DNA of 64,000 bases from assembly GCA_948099385.1 (NCBI GenBank), contig CANUEZ040000117.1, positions 1,660,001 through 1,724,000 of the forward strand, read 5' to 3'. This document shows positions 45,849 to 57,040 of the stretch, one piece after another (the stretch's first letter is position 1; every line of letters begins with the position of its first letter). A program made the position numbers and the translations under genes. Source of the stretch: Fasciola hepatica (Eukaryota > Platyhelminthes > Trematoda > Plagiorchiida > Fasciolidae). The notes beneath the pieces were generated by a model. The model worked only from the letters and a program-made list of their open reading frames with translations, ran no database searches and was not told the DNA's origin.

Positions 45849-47438
45849 AAACGAAGTCTTGAGAAGAAAACTCTTTGGAAATACTTAGCAGAGGAAACTT
45901 GGACTTCGTGGAACCACAGAATCTAACTCGGCAAGTGCCTGGAGATGGTTCGGATATTATTGGTTCTCTAAATAATGATCGGTCTATTAGTTCTGTCGAT
46001 ATCAAGCCATTTCTTCTAGCCAGGATTAGTGGAAGATGCCGATATCTAAAGAATGTGAGTGATAAAGTTAGAGAATCAACTATGGTGAACTACAGAGGAA
46101 ACAGAAACTTTCAAACAAGAAACCACTCTTGGCGAGTCAGCTGGGAAACTACGTGGTTCACGACATCAACATCCCAAAGGCAGTGCTATTGACAAACACT
46201 AGCCACTGAAACCGTCTCTAACTACTAGTATTTCAGCATCTCACCAGCCAGGACTGGAGCTGACCTCCCTCCATGGGCAAGCCCGGCAATATTGTATATT
46301 CATGAAACAGTTCGAAAATTTCTTTGGGCGCAAAGTCACCAAACCTGGTCAAAGTTTTCTGTACTTGTTGCATTACTGGTGTGGGAGGGCCAGAGATGCT
46401 ATCAAAGGCTGCGCAATGTTTGATCCAGAATTCGGGCACATCAGAGCAAACAGATTCCCCAAAGATTTGGTTGGACGGCCATTCAGGTTGGTTGGGAGCC
46501 TAAATGGTGGTGTTTTGTCGGAGGCAAAGGGGACCAAGTGCAAGGCTCGATTAGTTTCAAACGCCATAATAAAAATGTAAAATGGCAATACGGCTTTGGA
46601 GCACCTAGAATACCATTCTGATATGAATGCGTTGAGTACGCCGGAACACATTTCGCCGTGTTTACCCATTGGTTTATTGAACCCATGGGCAGAGGGAGAT
46701 GAAAGGATAAAAGTACTTGGGTGAGAATTTAGTTTTGATGATTCGACTGAGTTGACGGGTCATCCGCCGTGCATCGCTTTCAGCCCACTTGGATAAATCG
46801 TACGCGAGAGTTACAGGCTGGGGCGGGCAGCGCCACCATCGGCTCACATTGTAGGGAATGACCAACCTCAACCAGTCTTGGGCTCGCGAGCACAAAATAA
46901 GCCGGACCCACGGGGCCAAATTAGTGCAGGCTATGCAACTCACAGCATCGGTTACCGGATTGTTCGACTTTTCGCAGAATGGGTGTACCTAGTGGGTGCT
47001 CTGTTGCAAGAGGGATGGTCTCAAGCTATGCCTGTCTGAAAGACTCTCGGCGGACCTCAGAAAGCAGCCTCAGGGTGAGACCCATCCAGAACGGATGCTG
47101 AGGTATTCGCAATCTGTTGCCTCATATCCCTGAAAGAAGAGGGTCTACTTATCCCGGTAAACACTATTATTTGTTTAGCAGGACATGTTGGTTGCCGAAG
47201 AGTGGCTTTGGGTGTCATATCTGTCGGCATTTTGCCACCTGAAGGATCACTGAGGTCCGTGGGATTTTTGGACACTCGGTCGAGTACTACCTTGGATAAG
47301 AGTGAGCTTGTGAAAAGATGTAAACTAGTCGGCCAGTTTGACCTTGTGACAACAAGTCAAGGTCAAGGTCAAATTGACGTGTATATCAGGTTGTCTCGTT
47401 TTTTCCTTTTTTCATCGAGTAGGCCTGTTTATACTTAG
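45849..47438 (+). pseudogene. Pao gag and protease, plus strand, broken, interrupted by a LINE
   Basis: After decayed Gag N-terminal sequence, 46239-46580 is open. It reads LELTSLHGQARQYCIFMKQF then ENFFGRKVTKPGQSFLYLLH, GRARDAIKGCAMFDPEFG and PKDLVGRPFRLVGSLNGGVL, the same Gag core as in the copies at 4188 and 28109. The alpha-helical C-terminal part continues near 46580-46690 in another frame (LEHLEYHSDMNALSTPEH). 47202-47438 is the aspartic protease, with ALGVISVGILPPEG and FLDTRSSTTLDKSELVKRCK. The catalytic DTG is DTR, so it is inactive. It stops at 47436, close to where LINE sequence begins. Matching Pao linker sequence resumes at about 56670. Confidence 0.85.
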
Positions 47439-47454
47439 CACCTAGCAGTAACAG

Positions 47455-47832
47455 TTATCTACTCTGAAGAGTCAAATTGTCCGTGGCAATAATTGCGACA
47501 CACCACTGTGGGTCCATAACTTATTACAGCGAAAAATTCACTCAACCCTTTACTTGGAAATATAGATCTATATCTGCCACAAATCACCCCTTGTGAGCTT
47601 ATCTATAAAATACTTCGCGATTGTTTGCTAAATCAACCCTTTTAGTTATCGTTTCCTGCTTGGCTAAAACTCTAACCCTCGTTCGTCCAAACAGTGAAAC
47701 CACCTGGTCAACCCTATTTGCAAACATCCTGGGTGACTTCCTACAGAACTTCAGCTCCGTTCCGTATCTAGGCTTTTTACAGTCGCTAAATTTTCAATAA
47801 AACTAGTTGGTTATCCGAAGCCTGCAGTCACA
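47455..47832 (+). mobile_element. Probable LINE 5' UTR
   Basis: This stretch lies between the broken Pao protease and the LINE ORF1 start. The part just before the ATG (aactagttggttatccgaagcctgcagtcaca) resembles ctctagttggttgtcac upstream of the LINE ORF1 at 62156. The true 5' end is not determined. Confidence 0.45.
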
Positions 47833-48412
47833 ATGCGCAATTCTAAAAGAAGCAGACCGGCCAGTCAGATTTTGCCATGCGTAGCTGTACGTCTCCCAAA
47901 CACTACACCATGCTCCGTCCCATTAACGAACATCCATGATGAAGCAAATAGCAAGATTGATAGCCTCTTACAGCACGTTAGCTCACTAGAATCGCGGATT
48001 GAAGCTCTTGACAGAGCCACAAGAATTCTAAAACCACTGACTCAACTCCTCGAGCCCTCTGCGGTAACTACGGACTGTAACTTAGTTGCATCGTGTAAAG
48101 TTGTTGATGGCATATCTGCAGAGGTTTCAAAACGGATAGGAAACTCGGATCACGCCATTGTATTTAACATTCCCGATAGGCCCAGCTCAGCATAGTCAGC
48201 AGTGCTTTGCTGAAGGCCGCTAACATAAAACGTGTGATATGCCGTAGCAGAGACTACTCAAACAAACACAACGACACCAATGCCCCCTACTTTTCCAATT
48301 TTCGGACTCATTGGCAGCCAGTGAGTTTATTTGTAAACAAACAGTTATTGCTATTAATTCGCCATAAAAGAACATTCGAATAGCACCCCACAGAACGCCA
48401 TTACAAAGAGAA
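47833..48412 (+). pseudogene. LINE ORF1 (coiled coil plus RRM-like region), frameshifted
   Basis: The frame opens with ATG at 47833 and is rich in basic residues at first (MRNSKRSRPASQ). Near 47935-48010 a heptad-like stretch (ANSKIDSLLQHVSSLESRIE) suggests a coiled coil. SKRIGNSDHAIVFNIPDRPSS near 48130-48190 resembles the RNP-like strand of an RRM in LINE ORF1 proteins. It stops at 48193, but a second frame continues from about 48196 with LLKAANIKRVICRSRDYSNK, PYFSNFRTHWQPV and LLLLIRHKRTFE to a stop near 48381. The parallel arrangement at 62156 supports the reading. Two frame changes separate it from the endonuclease frame. The function (binding element RNA) is inferred from the family. 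Confidence 0.65.
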
Positions 48413-50824
48413 GTGCTGAGAAAGTCGAACTCTTACAACATTTCAAGGCAGGAGTCCACCCAAAAGGCACCCAACCCCGTCATTCCTCTAACCTACTCTA
48501 TGCAACAAACGTCTATCAGCCAACAGCTGTCTGATGTAGACCTTGACACAACGCCTGGGCCTTCTCCAAATCCACCAGTCTCCAAGCGCTCTGGGCTTGT
48601 CAGTGGTGTCGCCGACGCCTGGGACTCGAATCCACCGAGTCCTGCCAGACAACTTAGCTCTGTGCATCAGAAGCAGCTTCCCAAATCGCGTAGCCTCCCT
48701 GACCTAACAACTATGCATCGCTCTCCCAAGGAGACACATAAATCAAAGTATGGTCGTTCTTGTCCACACCACATAGCCACGACTAAAACCCATCAGCCGG
48801 ACAGCACCATATCATTGCCAGGTCATTCTCGCTCGAATCTAACCCGTCAGCCTTCAGGGCATACTCCCGTAAACAAGCTGCCAAGAAGTAGCGTACTTAA
48901 GGACACAATCCCACTGTTGCAATGTAACTTATCACCCACGGGCCGAAAGTTGGTGACGATCTACACTCAGCCCCCAATGCAGAGTGTCGATACCAACGGT
49001 AACACATGGCCGCAAATCAAGAATTCGGCAACCCACACTCCATACCTATTGAAAGGCTCAACATTTAGCTCATTAGGCAACGACCACCTTTTATCACCAG
49101 GCTACACCCCGAAGGTCATGCAAAGACTAGAAGCGAACAGATACCATAGTAAGATGTCACTAATGCCGGGACCTACAGTTTCTGTTCCCAAAATAGATAG
49201 TTTCTCAAACCGTAATTCCTCCCTGCGAAATCCCCGCTCTACGCGCATTTATACGGACGATGCTCGCAAAGCACCTCACAGCTATTATTCAGAGCTGCAT
49301 CTGCCTAGCTCTTCATTTCCTAACTTTTCCGTGCTGCCACCGTTTATCCCGCTAGTTCCTTTACCATACCAACATTTTCGTTTTGCCCCACCATAGGCGT
49401 TTTACGCGCAGGATGCATCCACAAACCCCCTTCCGAGTAAATTTTCCCCACCCTGTGGCATACAATCCCACACTATTTCATCTCTTCTAGCCCCAATGAA
49501 CCACTTTCCAATACCGGCACCTTACCAGTCGTTCATACCTTCGGTAGCACACCAAACTCCGCAGGCCAACTACGCAACACCGCGTATTACCACTACCTTC
49601 TTCCAAAATAACCTCCATATACCCCCTCTACCAACCGCAGATCCCTATCTTTCCGCACCCGGGCAAGCCGCATCAATGGGCGGCGAAGCCACCCCAAACT
49701 CCTTTAGTCCTTACCCTCTGAGGCCTGCTATTACCATACAACACCAACCAACACCAGGGTTGTCACGTGGGAAAGCCAGTACCCTCCGTAACCCCGTATT
49801 CTGTCACTGCACTGGAGCATCGAACGATCCCAACGAATCAGGACTACTTCGTCTAAGGTCTTCTCCTTCGCCTCGTAATAACCCAAAATTGATTGTTTCC
49901 GGTTCGTCCGTGGCTGATTATTCAGAAACAATCGGGGAGGCCTCCAACGCTCGTTTTTCCTCCTCTTCGGTAATAGCTCCAACTCACGCCCTTCACCGTG
50001 CACTTCCTTCGACCAACAACTCCCATACGTTACCTAAACCTGACACTCACTTTCGCATGAACGTGTTATCATTCATCTTATTTAACTCACGGTCCATCTT
50101 AAATAAGCTTCATCACTTAAAAAATTATGTCATAACATCCAGTCCTGACGTCATCTTCATTACTGAAACCTGGCTCACCGAACACACCAGCACAAGCGAA
50201 ACTATGCTTGAAGTGTACAAAGTTTTTAGGGTAAATAGGATCGAAAGACGCGGAGGTGGATGCCTTGTGTACGTACAGCATGCCCTTTCAGTAGTCCCCA
50301 TCAGACATGCCACACTCGACTCAATTCCTGATTCTCTATGGCTCATAATTCGGTTCTCAACTGTAGTCATGCACATTGGTTGTGTCGATCGCCCGCCCTC
50401 ATCCACTATTGCAGACTTAACTCCCTTAATTGAAGCCTTCGATTACCTTTCACTACTACCTTCGGCAGCGAAAATCACAGCCGGTGATTTTAACAGGCCT
50501 AAAATGTCCTGGCGAAACCTCACGGCACCTCTCAACTTAGTAGACTTCTTGTCCCATACTCACATTGGGGGCTGGGTGCAACACTTTAGAACCCCTACTA
50601 GGGACGCCAACGTCCTAGATCTTATATTCACCTACAGCGTTTCCCACTTTTCAGTTTCCTTTCTGAATAAATTTCCGGGTAGCCGCCATAAGATAGTGGC
50701 TGGTAATCTTTCATTCCACACTTATTCATCAAACTATCTGATCCTAGTCAACAATTCCGTCCGTTTAAATTGGAACCCTCAGCCCAATCTCACCCGCAAC
50801 CAAGATTGGAGCAGTTTTTTCTAA
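48413..50824 (+). pseudogene. LINE Pro/Ser/Thr-rich region fused in frame to an APE endonuclease
   Basis: One frame runs from 48413 to 50824 with a single stop (TAG at 49394-49396). The first 550 or so codons are rich in Pro, Ser, Thr and Gln with no fold I recognise. The endonuclease starts near 50060 with LSFILFNSRSILNKLHHLKN. It has catalytic IFITETWL near 50150-50175, RRGGGCLVYVQ, ITAGDFNRPKMSW near 50480-50515, and DLIF. In the final motif GSRHKIV the catalytic Asp of SDH is Arg, so nicking is probably lost. APE endonucleases cut the target to prime reverse transcription. The frame is lost near 50815 and the RT part continues in other frames. Confidence 0.88.
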
Positions 50825-52873
50825 CAGCTGACCCCCAACAAGCGGCGGATCACTTTTACCTTAACATGAGAAACTGCCTCCTGAAACGTAGCCCAATATC
50901 CCAAAACTCCCCCCCCCCTAGGAAAACCAAACTTGCCTCCCTCCAAAGAAAGTACCTAAAGATGCAAAGACTTAACCTCCAAAACCACGACTTCTCTCTT
51001 CTCATGAGACTAATGCGTTTTACTGATATTATCTGGGACCTAAAGGAATAACAGCTCTGCTACGAAGAAGCCAAAGCCCTAAGGCATCCCAATAAAACAT
51101 TGAAACTCTCACTCCTACACAAATCTAGGAATTCGGCAACAGATACTATGATCCAGTACGTTGTGTTGCCGAATAAAACTTCGGCCACCTCCATTTCTGA
51201 TATCGCTGGAGCCTTCAACCATTACTTCGACAATTCCATGGCTCCTCCTTAGATACAGCACCCCCGAATCCTCTGGCTATTACCAGCTCCTTCCTATCTA
51301 CCCTAACTTTTGAAGTAAACGTTATTTCTAGGCTCATTTCACGCTATACAGCATCTGCCCATCCTGGACCAGACGGGTTGCCCCCAGCTGCAATCATTAA
51401 CGGTGGATCGGAACTTCCACTTCTATTACTGAGCCTGTTCACCTTGTAGCTCAAATTTAGTTTGGTACCGTCAAACTTGAAGCTTCTAGTCATCATTCCA
51501 CGACACAAAAAAGGACCTGTCCACGAACTTGCTAATTACCGTCCCATCAACCATACCCCTATCATTTCCAGAATAATGGAAACGATTATCAAAGATGGCA
51601 TTACCACCCATCTTCTCGCTTCAAACCTTCTTAGCGATGGGCAGCACGGGTTCCTCAAATCGCGATCATGCACCACATGTCAGTTTGACTTCCTCAACCT
51701 AGTCACTAAGGCTGTTGATAGCGGGCAGGCATTAGTAGTTGTCTACCTAGATCTGTCGAAGGCTTTCGACTGTGTTCCACACCTGCATCTTATCTCCAAA
51801 TTGCGTTCATTCGGCATTGCTGGCCCGCTGCTTTCTTGGCTGAAATCTTATCTTGCTCATCGTTTCCAAGTGGTCCTCACCAATGGACATACTTCTAAAC
51901 CGAAACCTGGTAAAAGTGGCGTTATACAGGGAAGCGTACTGGGTCCTCTCCTATTTCTGATGTACATTAATGACGCATTGGATCTAGCACATCACAACAC
52001 GCCGTTCTTATTTGCAGACGATATAAAAATAGTTTACTCTTTCAATTCTAATGAAGCTATCCCTACATTTCCGCTGGCCTCGCTGAACTTGACCGCTGGT
52101 GCCACACCTGGAGGATGAGCCTTTCCTCTGATAAGTGCGAGGTCCCAAACTACAAGTTCCAATTGCCCCCTGTATCCTCAACTCTTGGTGGGTCCCCAAT
52201 AGCCAGTCGACCTACCATCCGCGATTTGGGCCTCAACTATTCCTGCTCCCTCAACCTTTCTGACCTGCCCGCGATCCAAGCGGCCAAGGCTAGAAGACTT
52301 GTGGCACTGCTGTTCCGCTCCCTTCGTCTCCGGGACAGTATCATCGACATCTACAAATCCCACGTCAGGCCTCTGCTTGAATACTGTCCAAAAATATTTT
52401 CTAACATGACGAAATTCAACAGAGTTGCGATTGGAAGCATACAAAGGCGTTTCACCGAAAAACTACTCGGTTGGTCCACATCTTCAGACTATAGAGACCG
52501 ATGCCAACATCTGAATCTTGACCCACACTGGCTCCGCCGCTTAAGACTAAACTCAGTCTTCTTGTATAACCTGCTCCATAACCGGTCTTTTTCCTTTGAC
52601 CCAGTAAGCTCCTCCCATGAACCACCCTACTCACTTCGGCACGGGCCTTTTACTGTCTCTTACAGTATAGCTAAGTCGGCCATACGGTCACGTTTTTTCC
52701 TTCTTGTCTACTCCAAAGTCCGGAACAAGTTGCCCATCACCCTTCGAGCTTCAAAAACCACATCCCAATTTCTGTCGGCACTCATCCCATATCTCAGGGT
52801 CACCCGTGCACTCCAGTTATCTAATATGAGCATGGCAGAAGATATAGCTTACGAAAGGGGCCTCGACTTCTAA
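50770..52873 (+). pseudogene. LINE reverse transcriptase with intact FADD, broken by stops
   Basis: 50770-51246 holds the region between endonuclease and RT (FFLTADPQQAADHFYLNM, KTKLASLQRKYLKMQ, then IAGAFNHYFDN), with stops at 51049-51051 and about 51250. RT proper is at 51260-52090: RYTASAHPGPDGLPPAAII, a stop at 51447, RHKKGPVHELANYRPINHTP, GQHGFLKSRSCTTC, YLDLSKAFDCVPH, SGVIQGSVLGPLLFLMYIND and FLFADDIKIVYSF near 52005-52040. A frameshift near 52080 leads to 52115-52873, with LSSDKCEV, RDLGLNYSCSLNLS and HVRPLLEYCPKIF, ending DIAYERGLDF. That ending matches the end of the RT at 43803 (RAYEVGLGY). The catalytic residues are intact, but at least four lesions prevent translation. Confidence 0.92.
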
Positions 52874-55625
52874 GACCAACTCCTTCGCCGATTCTGCTCC
52901 TTCCAATCGAGGACACAATCAGCGATAGACGGTTTCACCTATCTGACTGAGTTCTCAGCGTTGGACTACCTATGTCCGTTTCCTTAATGAATCAAACAAA
53001 TTGAAATGCCACTAATTTCAACCACTTTGCTTCTATCTACCCCCGTAGTTTCTGTCACCCCTATGCCTCGTCTTTTACTGGTTTTTATATGCCTCCGTTA
53101 ACCGTTGATCCACAGCAGGGGCACGCCCTGACTGCTCTTTTTTATCTGCTCTCTTCTTCCAGTTCTCTCCTTACGTGAATTTCACCCCCAACGTTCGTAT
53201 GCGCGCCTGGATAACGCCGCTGGTTGGTCGATAATTAGCCGCTGGCTCCGTCCCCTGGAACCCCTCGCAACCTGACCATCCGACCGCCGAACTGATATCT
53301 CATACTTTCACAGTTGAACTACGCCCCACATGCATAACCATCAATAAACATTGGTGCCATTCCCAACGGTGCGGAACGCGGTCAGATCCATCGCTTTGGC
53401 TTGCGCACATCGGGCGTGCAGGTTGTCTGCAACGATGTGCGAGCGCAATTTGGTTGGTGGATCACACCCCCTGTGTTCACCTCGAAGTGTTTTTCAGGTT
53501 GGGTGTCCAGCGCACGGCCAGTTCCACCCACTAGCACCGGCTGCGAATCGCACGCTCTAATGCTGTCAGCTACAGACCGCATGCTCCAACCATCCTTGTT
53601 CGCCACTGTATGCCCACCTATCGCTCCTATGACATCCATTTTTTGTTCTCCTATGGTGTGCACACCTACCCATCCTGTCCTTGCTCCTATCGACTCTCAC
53701 TGTGATACCTCTCATTGCACATTACTATCGTCCTAACCACTTCGCCCTGCAGACGACCGCCAGTATATTTCTTCACCAATATCGGCGTTGCCGGCTTGTA
53801 GTACCTATTCATTTGGTATCACCGTAGGCCTATAAAGCTCATTGATCGCATGCTTACGCCTCACTGCCTACCATTCTGTCAACCCCCCCTCGTTCTCCCT
53901 TCTTATGCCTAATACCATTACACACCAGCCCCGCCCGCACCCATGACCAATTCTCATATTAGAACTGCCGTTCCAAACTCTGCATCTCTCACAGCCACAT
54001 TCATTATCCAGTCACTAACACTCTAGTTTCCTTGCCTGGCTCCGCAATTCCTATGTGGGTCCTTCCACTTGGCAGTGCTCCGATTAGTATCGTCTATCTA
54101 CATACACTTGTACAATTGCCGGCATGCACGCAGCTCCTAATTTCTATGTCCCCGGCTCCGACGCACATCCATTGTTCATGCGATATGTTCGTCCACCGGT
54201 TTACCTGTCCCGGTGCTTCTTCCCTCTCTGCCTTTTTCGTGTTCCACCTGCAATGAAATGATCTTACTGGTTATGTCTCACCTGTCTTTTTCGGCCCGTG
54301 CTCCCATCTCCCGTTTCGTTTAGTGTTTGCCACAGGCATTTTATGTATGCTTTTTGAACCGTTCTGCTTTTTCACTTGCCACCTCATATAAACTCACTGT
54401 TTCGTCATGGTTCTCATTCACAGCTTCAGTCCGTTTGATCTGCCATTACCTTCTGGTACCCCTTTTGTTCATTCCTCTCCCACGCTGTTTGCCGTCAGAA
54501 CTGCCGCATCCTGCACCACGGACAGTTTTACCCCCAGGTAACTTTCCACAGTTTGTATGCAAAATCGCTCTGCGCTGCTTAGCCATCTCCATCGCCACCA
54601 TCTTTCTGCTGAATTACGTAAGCCCATTTATTAATGCCTCTCCCATTCTTGACCGACACCACATGTCTCGCCTGCATAAATCAGGTTATTTGATCCATTC
54701 TTACCTGTTCACTTCGATACTTTTCTTCATCTCCCCTTTATTGAACTGCACCTCAGCTGTCGTCTTTTCTGTGCTTCCGCATTCTCCACTCTCTCTGTTG
54801 ATCCGCCAAGCTCACCTGTCATGAAGATAATTCACCACGATATTCTGAAGTTAATCCTACAAACATTCGACCTAACCTAACCTGCCCTTCCTAATAACTG
54901 ATAATTTCTTTCTAGGACTCCGTTGTTATTGATCCGGCTTCTCTTATATGTATAAATATATATAAACAACCGCACATATGTATGTATGCATTCCCTCTGT
55001 ATCCTGCAGTTCCTCACAGGCCATCTCTCTTGCTATCATCCCGCTGACCGCCATGACATGCATCCATTCCTTCTACATCTATGTCTCACACCTATTGTGT
55101 CCAATTCCTATGAACTATTTTTACCTGATCTACCCTTTACGTCTCATTTTGCTCGCTCCCTGCTTTACAATGAGTTTTGTGCCCTGTTTGCCGACCATCT
55201 ATTGCAGAGTACCAATGCTTCGTTGCTACCTAATCTTTTGCAGTGAATCTCACTTTTTCTCCATCGTCTCCCACTACTAAAGTTTCTTATGCCGATTTCT
55301 AGCCTTCCTCATAAATGTCAGTCAGCTTTCAGATGTCCCTATACCGACCAGCCGGATCCCCCACCTGACCTTGACTTTTCGAACTCACCGGGCGTCCATT
55401 TGAATCCCTCCATGGGTCCATTTAAACCTAGTGCCTTTCTTTTGGTGTGTATACATCTGCCTACTTTCATCCCACGTTACTCCCCATTCTTAGTCCGTTT
55501 TTTCAACTCCTGTCATGTAAATTTCTACTTTTTCAAGGGTTTTGTCTGTTTATTCTATCACTTGTAAACAGTTGATCATGCCCCTGGCATGCCTCGGGCG
55601 TCTCCGAAATAAACCATTATTGTTA
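52874..55625 (+). mobile_element. LINE 3' UTR (2.75 kb)
   Basis: The sequence from the RT stop to gcctcgggcgtctccgaaataaaccattattg at 55588-55620 is the same end as at 45848. It shares ordered blocks with the 43804-45848 UTR, including gttgatccacagcaggggcacg near 53105 and ctggaacccctcgcaacctgac near 53256. It is C- and T-rich, with frames of 70-165 codons (for example 54327-54824) that lack domains. The hydrophobic look of those frames follows from the pyrimidine-rich composition. Confidence 0.85.
53365..53560 (+). repeat. Conserved LINE 3' UTR block, copy 2
   Basis: This is the partner of 44222-44395. A minus-strand frame (53382-53663) contains PVLVGGTGRALDTQPEKHFE. A related string (AVLLGEAGSTLDAQPEIHFK) can be read at 29918-29970, where the block is inverted. 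Confidence 0.85.
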
Positions 55626-56669
55626 ATAACACGTCCCCTTCTCTGTTGCCCGCCACTAGTCAAACCTCGCAGTAGATTCTCTTCTCCATCGGTAGGACGT
55701 GATTCATCCAAAAGTCACAGAGACACTAAAATGTGGTTTACAGTTTGTCTCTGGGCCCCTGCTTATCACTCAGAAAACATTGAATACTGCCATGATCACG
55801 GGATTTGCCAGTTTCTCAAGTATGCGCTTCCATTCCCAGAATTCGAAAGCAATACTACTTAGTCACAATATTCATTGCCAACTCCATTGTCGCTTTGCAC
55901 TGCCGCAATACAAATACTAGAGGACGTCACAGCTAGAAACCATCTCCATGTTCTTCATGCTGTCAAAGATCCGACAAATCAGTTGATCACCAGTTTTGAG
56001 ACATTTCATTGTGTCATACTGATCACATGAAGCATCTTTTCCTCTCTTTATTTGCCTGCTTGAAATTAAATCTTTCAGCAGTTCACGGTACTTTTGCTTC
56101 CCGTGAGAGTTCCATGAAGAACAAAAATAACCTATCCACCATCAACTTGTTTTCATGGGATCTTTCTTTATTCTTTTTTGACGATATGGCCTTTCCGACT
56201 CCAACATACATCCACCAGGTCGATTCAACATGCTCTTTTGCGTTAACTGCTGCGACCCAAGAATATCGATTGCTCCTCATCAACCTATTCCCTTCCTAAT
56301 ACTTTTACAGTCTCTTCCCTGGAGGACAACCCACTTTGAATGTAGTGCACTATCCAGTGACCACCCACCACTCAAAATCAATTAACTGGTTGATCAATTT
56401 TTCTTTATGTCACAGCTGATTCATTCTTCCCCCTCCCCGGACAACTTCCATTTCGTCCGATGTAGAGCATTATTCATTTTTACCTTTTCCGTAACAGATA
56501 CTGGTTCTCTGAAAAACTCCGTTTTTCTCGTTTGACTCCCGATTGGTGCCATCTAACCTTGCCTGTCTCTTGTTTATATGCCAAAACTTCAGTTAGCCCT
56601 AATCACTCCGGTTGAGTCCTTCCCTCGACCTCGACCTTTAATTTTGCCAGGCGCTATTACGAATCCAGT
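55626..56669 (+). mobile_element. Unassigned, ending in LINE 3' UTR-like sequence
   Basis: No gene is recognised. Near 56620-56668 cgacctcgacctttaattttgccaggcgc resembles cttgagttcaaatttgccgggcgcc at 45655-45681 in a LINE 3' UTR. Part of this interval may therefore be another LINE fragment between the full-length LINE and the Pao sequence at 56670. Confidence 0.4.
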
Positions 56670-57040
56670 TTGACGTACCCTGTCTCCCACACAAACCCGA
56701 ATTTGATGAAGAGACCGTGGGCATTCCGAAGCCTTTGCTTTAGATAGCCTACCAATGAGACCAGTCGACTCCATTGGACCAGCCACTAAGGGGTAGTCTC
56801 ATTGCAAAGAAAACTTTCGAAGAAGTATCTAGCCACCATGTTGATTTACTAATTGGGTGTAATGTACCAGTTGCTCAGTTGGTGCTTGAGCAGAGCGTAG
56901 GTAGTCGAAGGGGGCCATTTGCTGCACAAGCGACACTTGGCTGGGCAATTTTTGGACGACTGGCTATGGGAAACAAACAATCGACTTCAGCAAATGGCTT
57001 AGCTGCAGCTAATGCGGGTGTCCATGTTGAAAGCAAATAG
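56670..57040 (+). pseudogene. Pao protease-RT linker fragment, plus strand
   Basis: After VPCLPHKPEFDE near 56680-56710, the frame at 56774-57040 reads SSHHVDLLIGCNVPVAQLVL, EQSVGSRRGPFAAQATLGWA and IFGRL. This is the conserved linker between protease and RT seen at 5281 (MDHLLGCDIPEAHRVLDHDV) and 29165. In position it would directly follow the protease at 47202-47438. The two pieces could be one Pao copy split by the LINE. It ends with a stop at 57038. RT does not follow recognisably. Confidence 0.8.

Noticed and set aside
54327..54824. Frame of 165 codons, hydrophobic, as a membrane protein
   Set aside because: It lies inside a LINE 3' UTR and reflects C/T-rich composition. Related UTR sequence does not keep it open.
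54860..54885. Telomere-like cctaacctaacc string
   Set aside because: There are only two or three units, inside a LINE 3' UTR.
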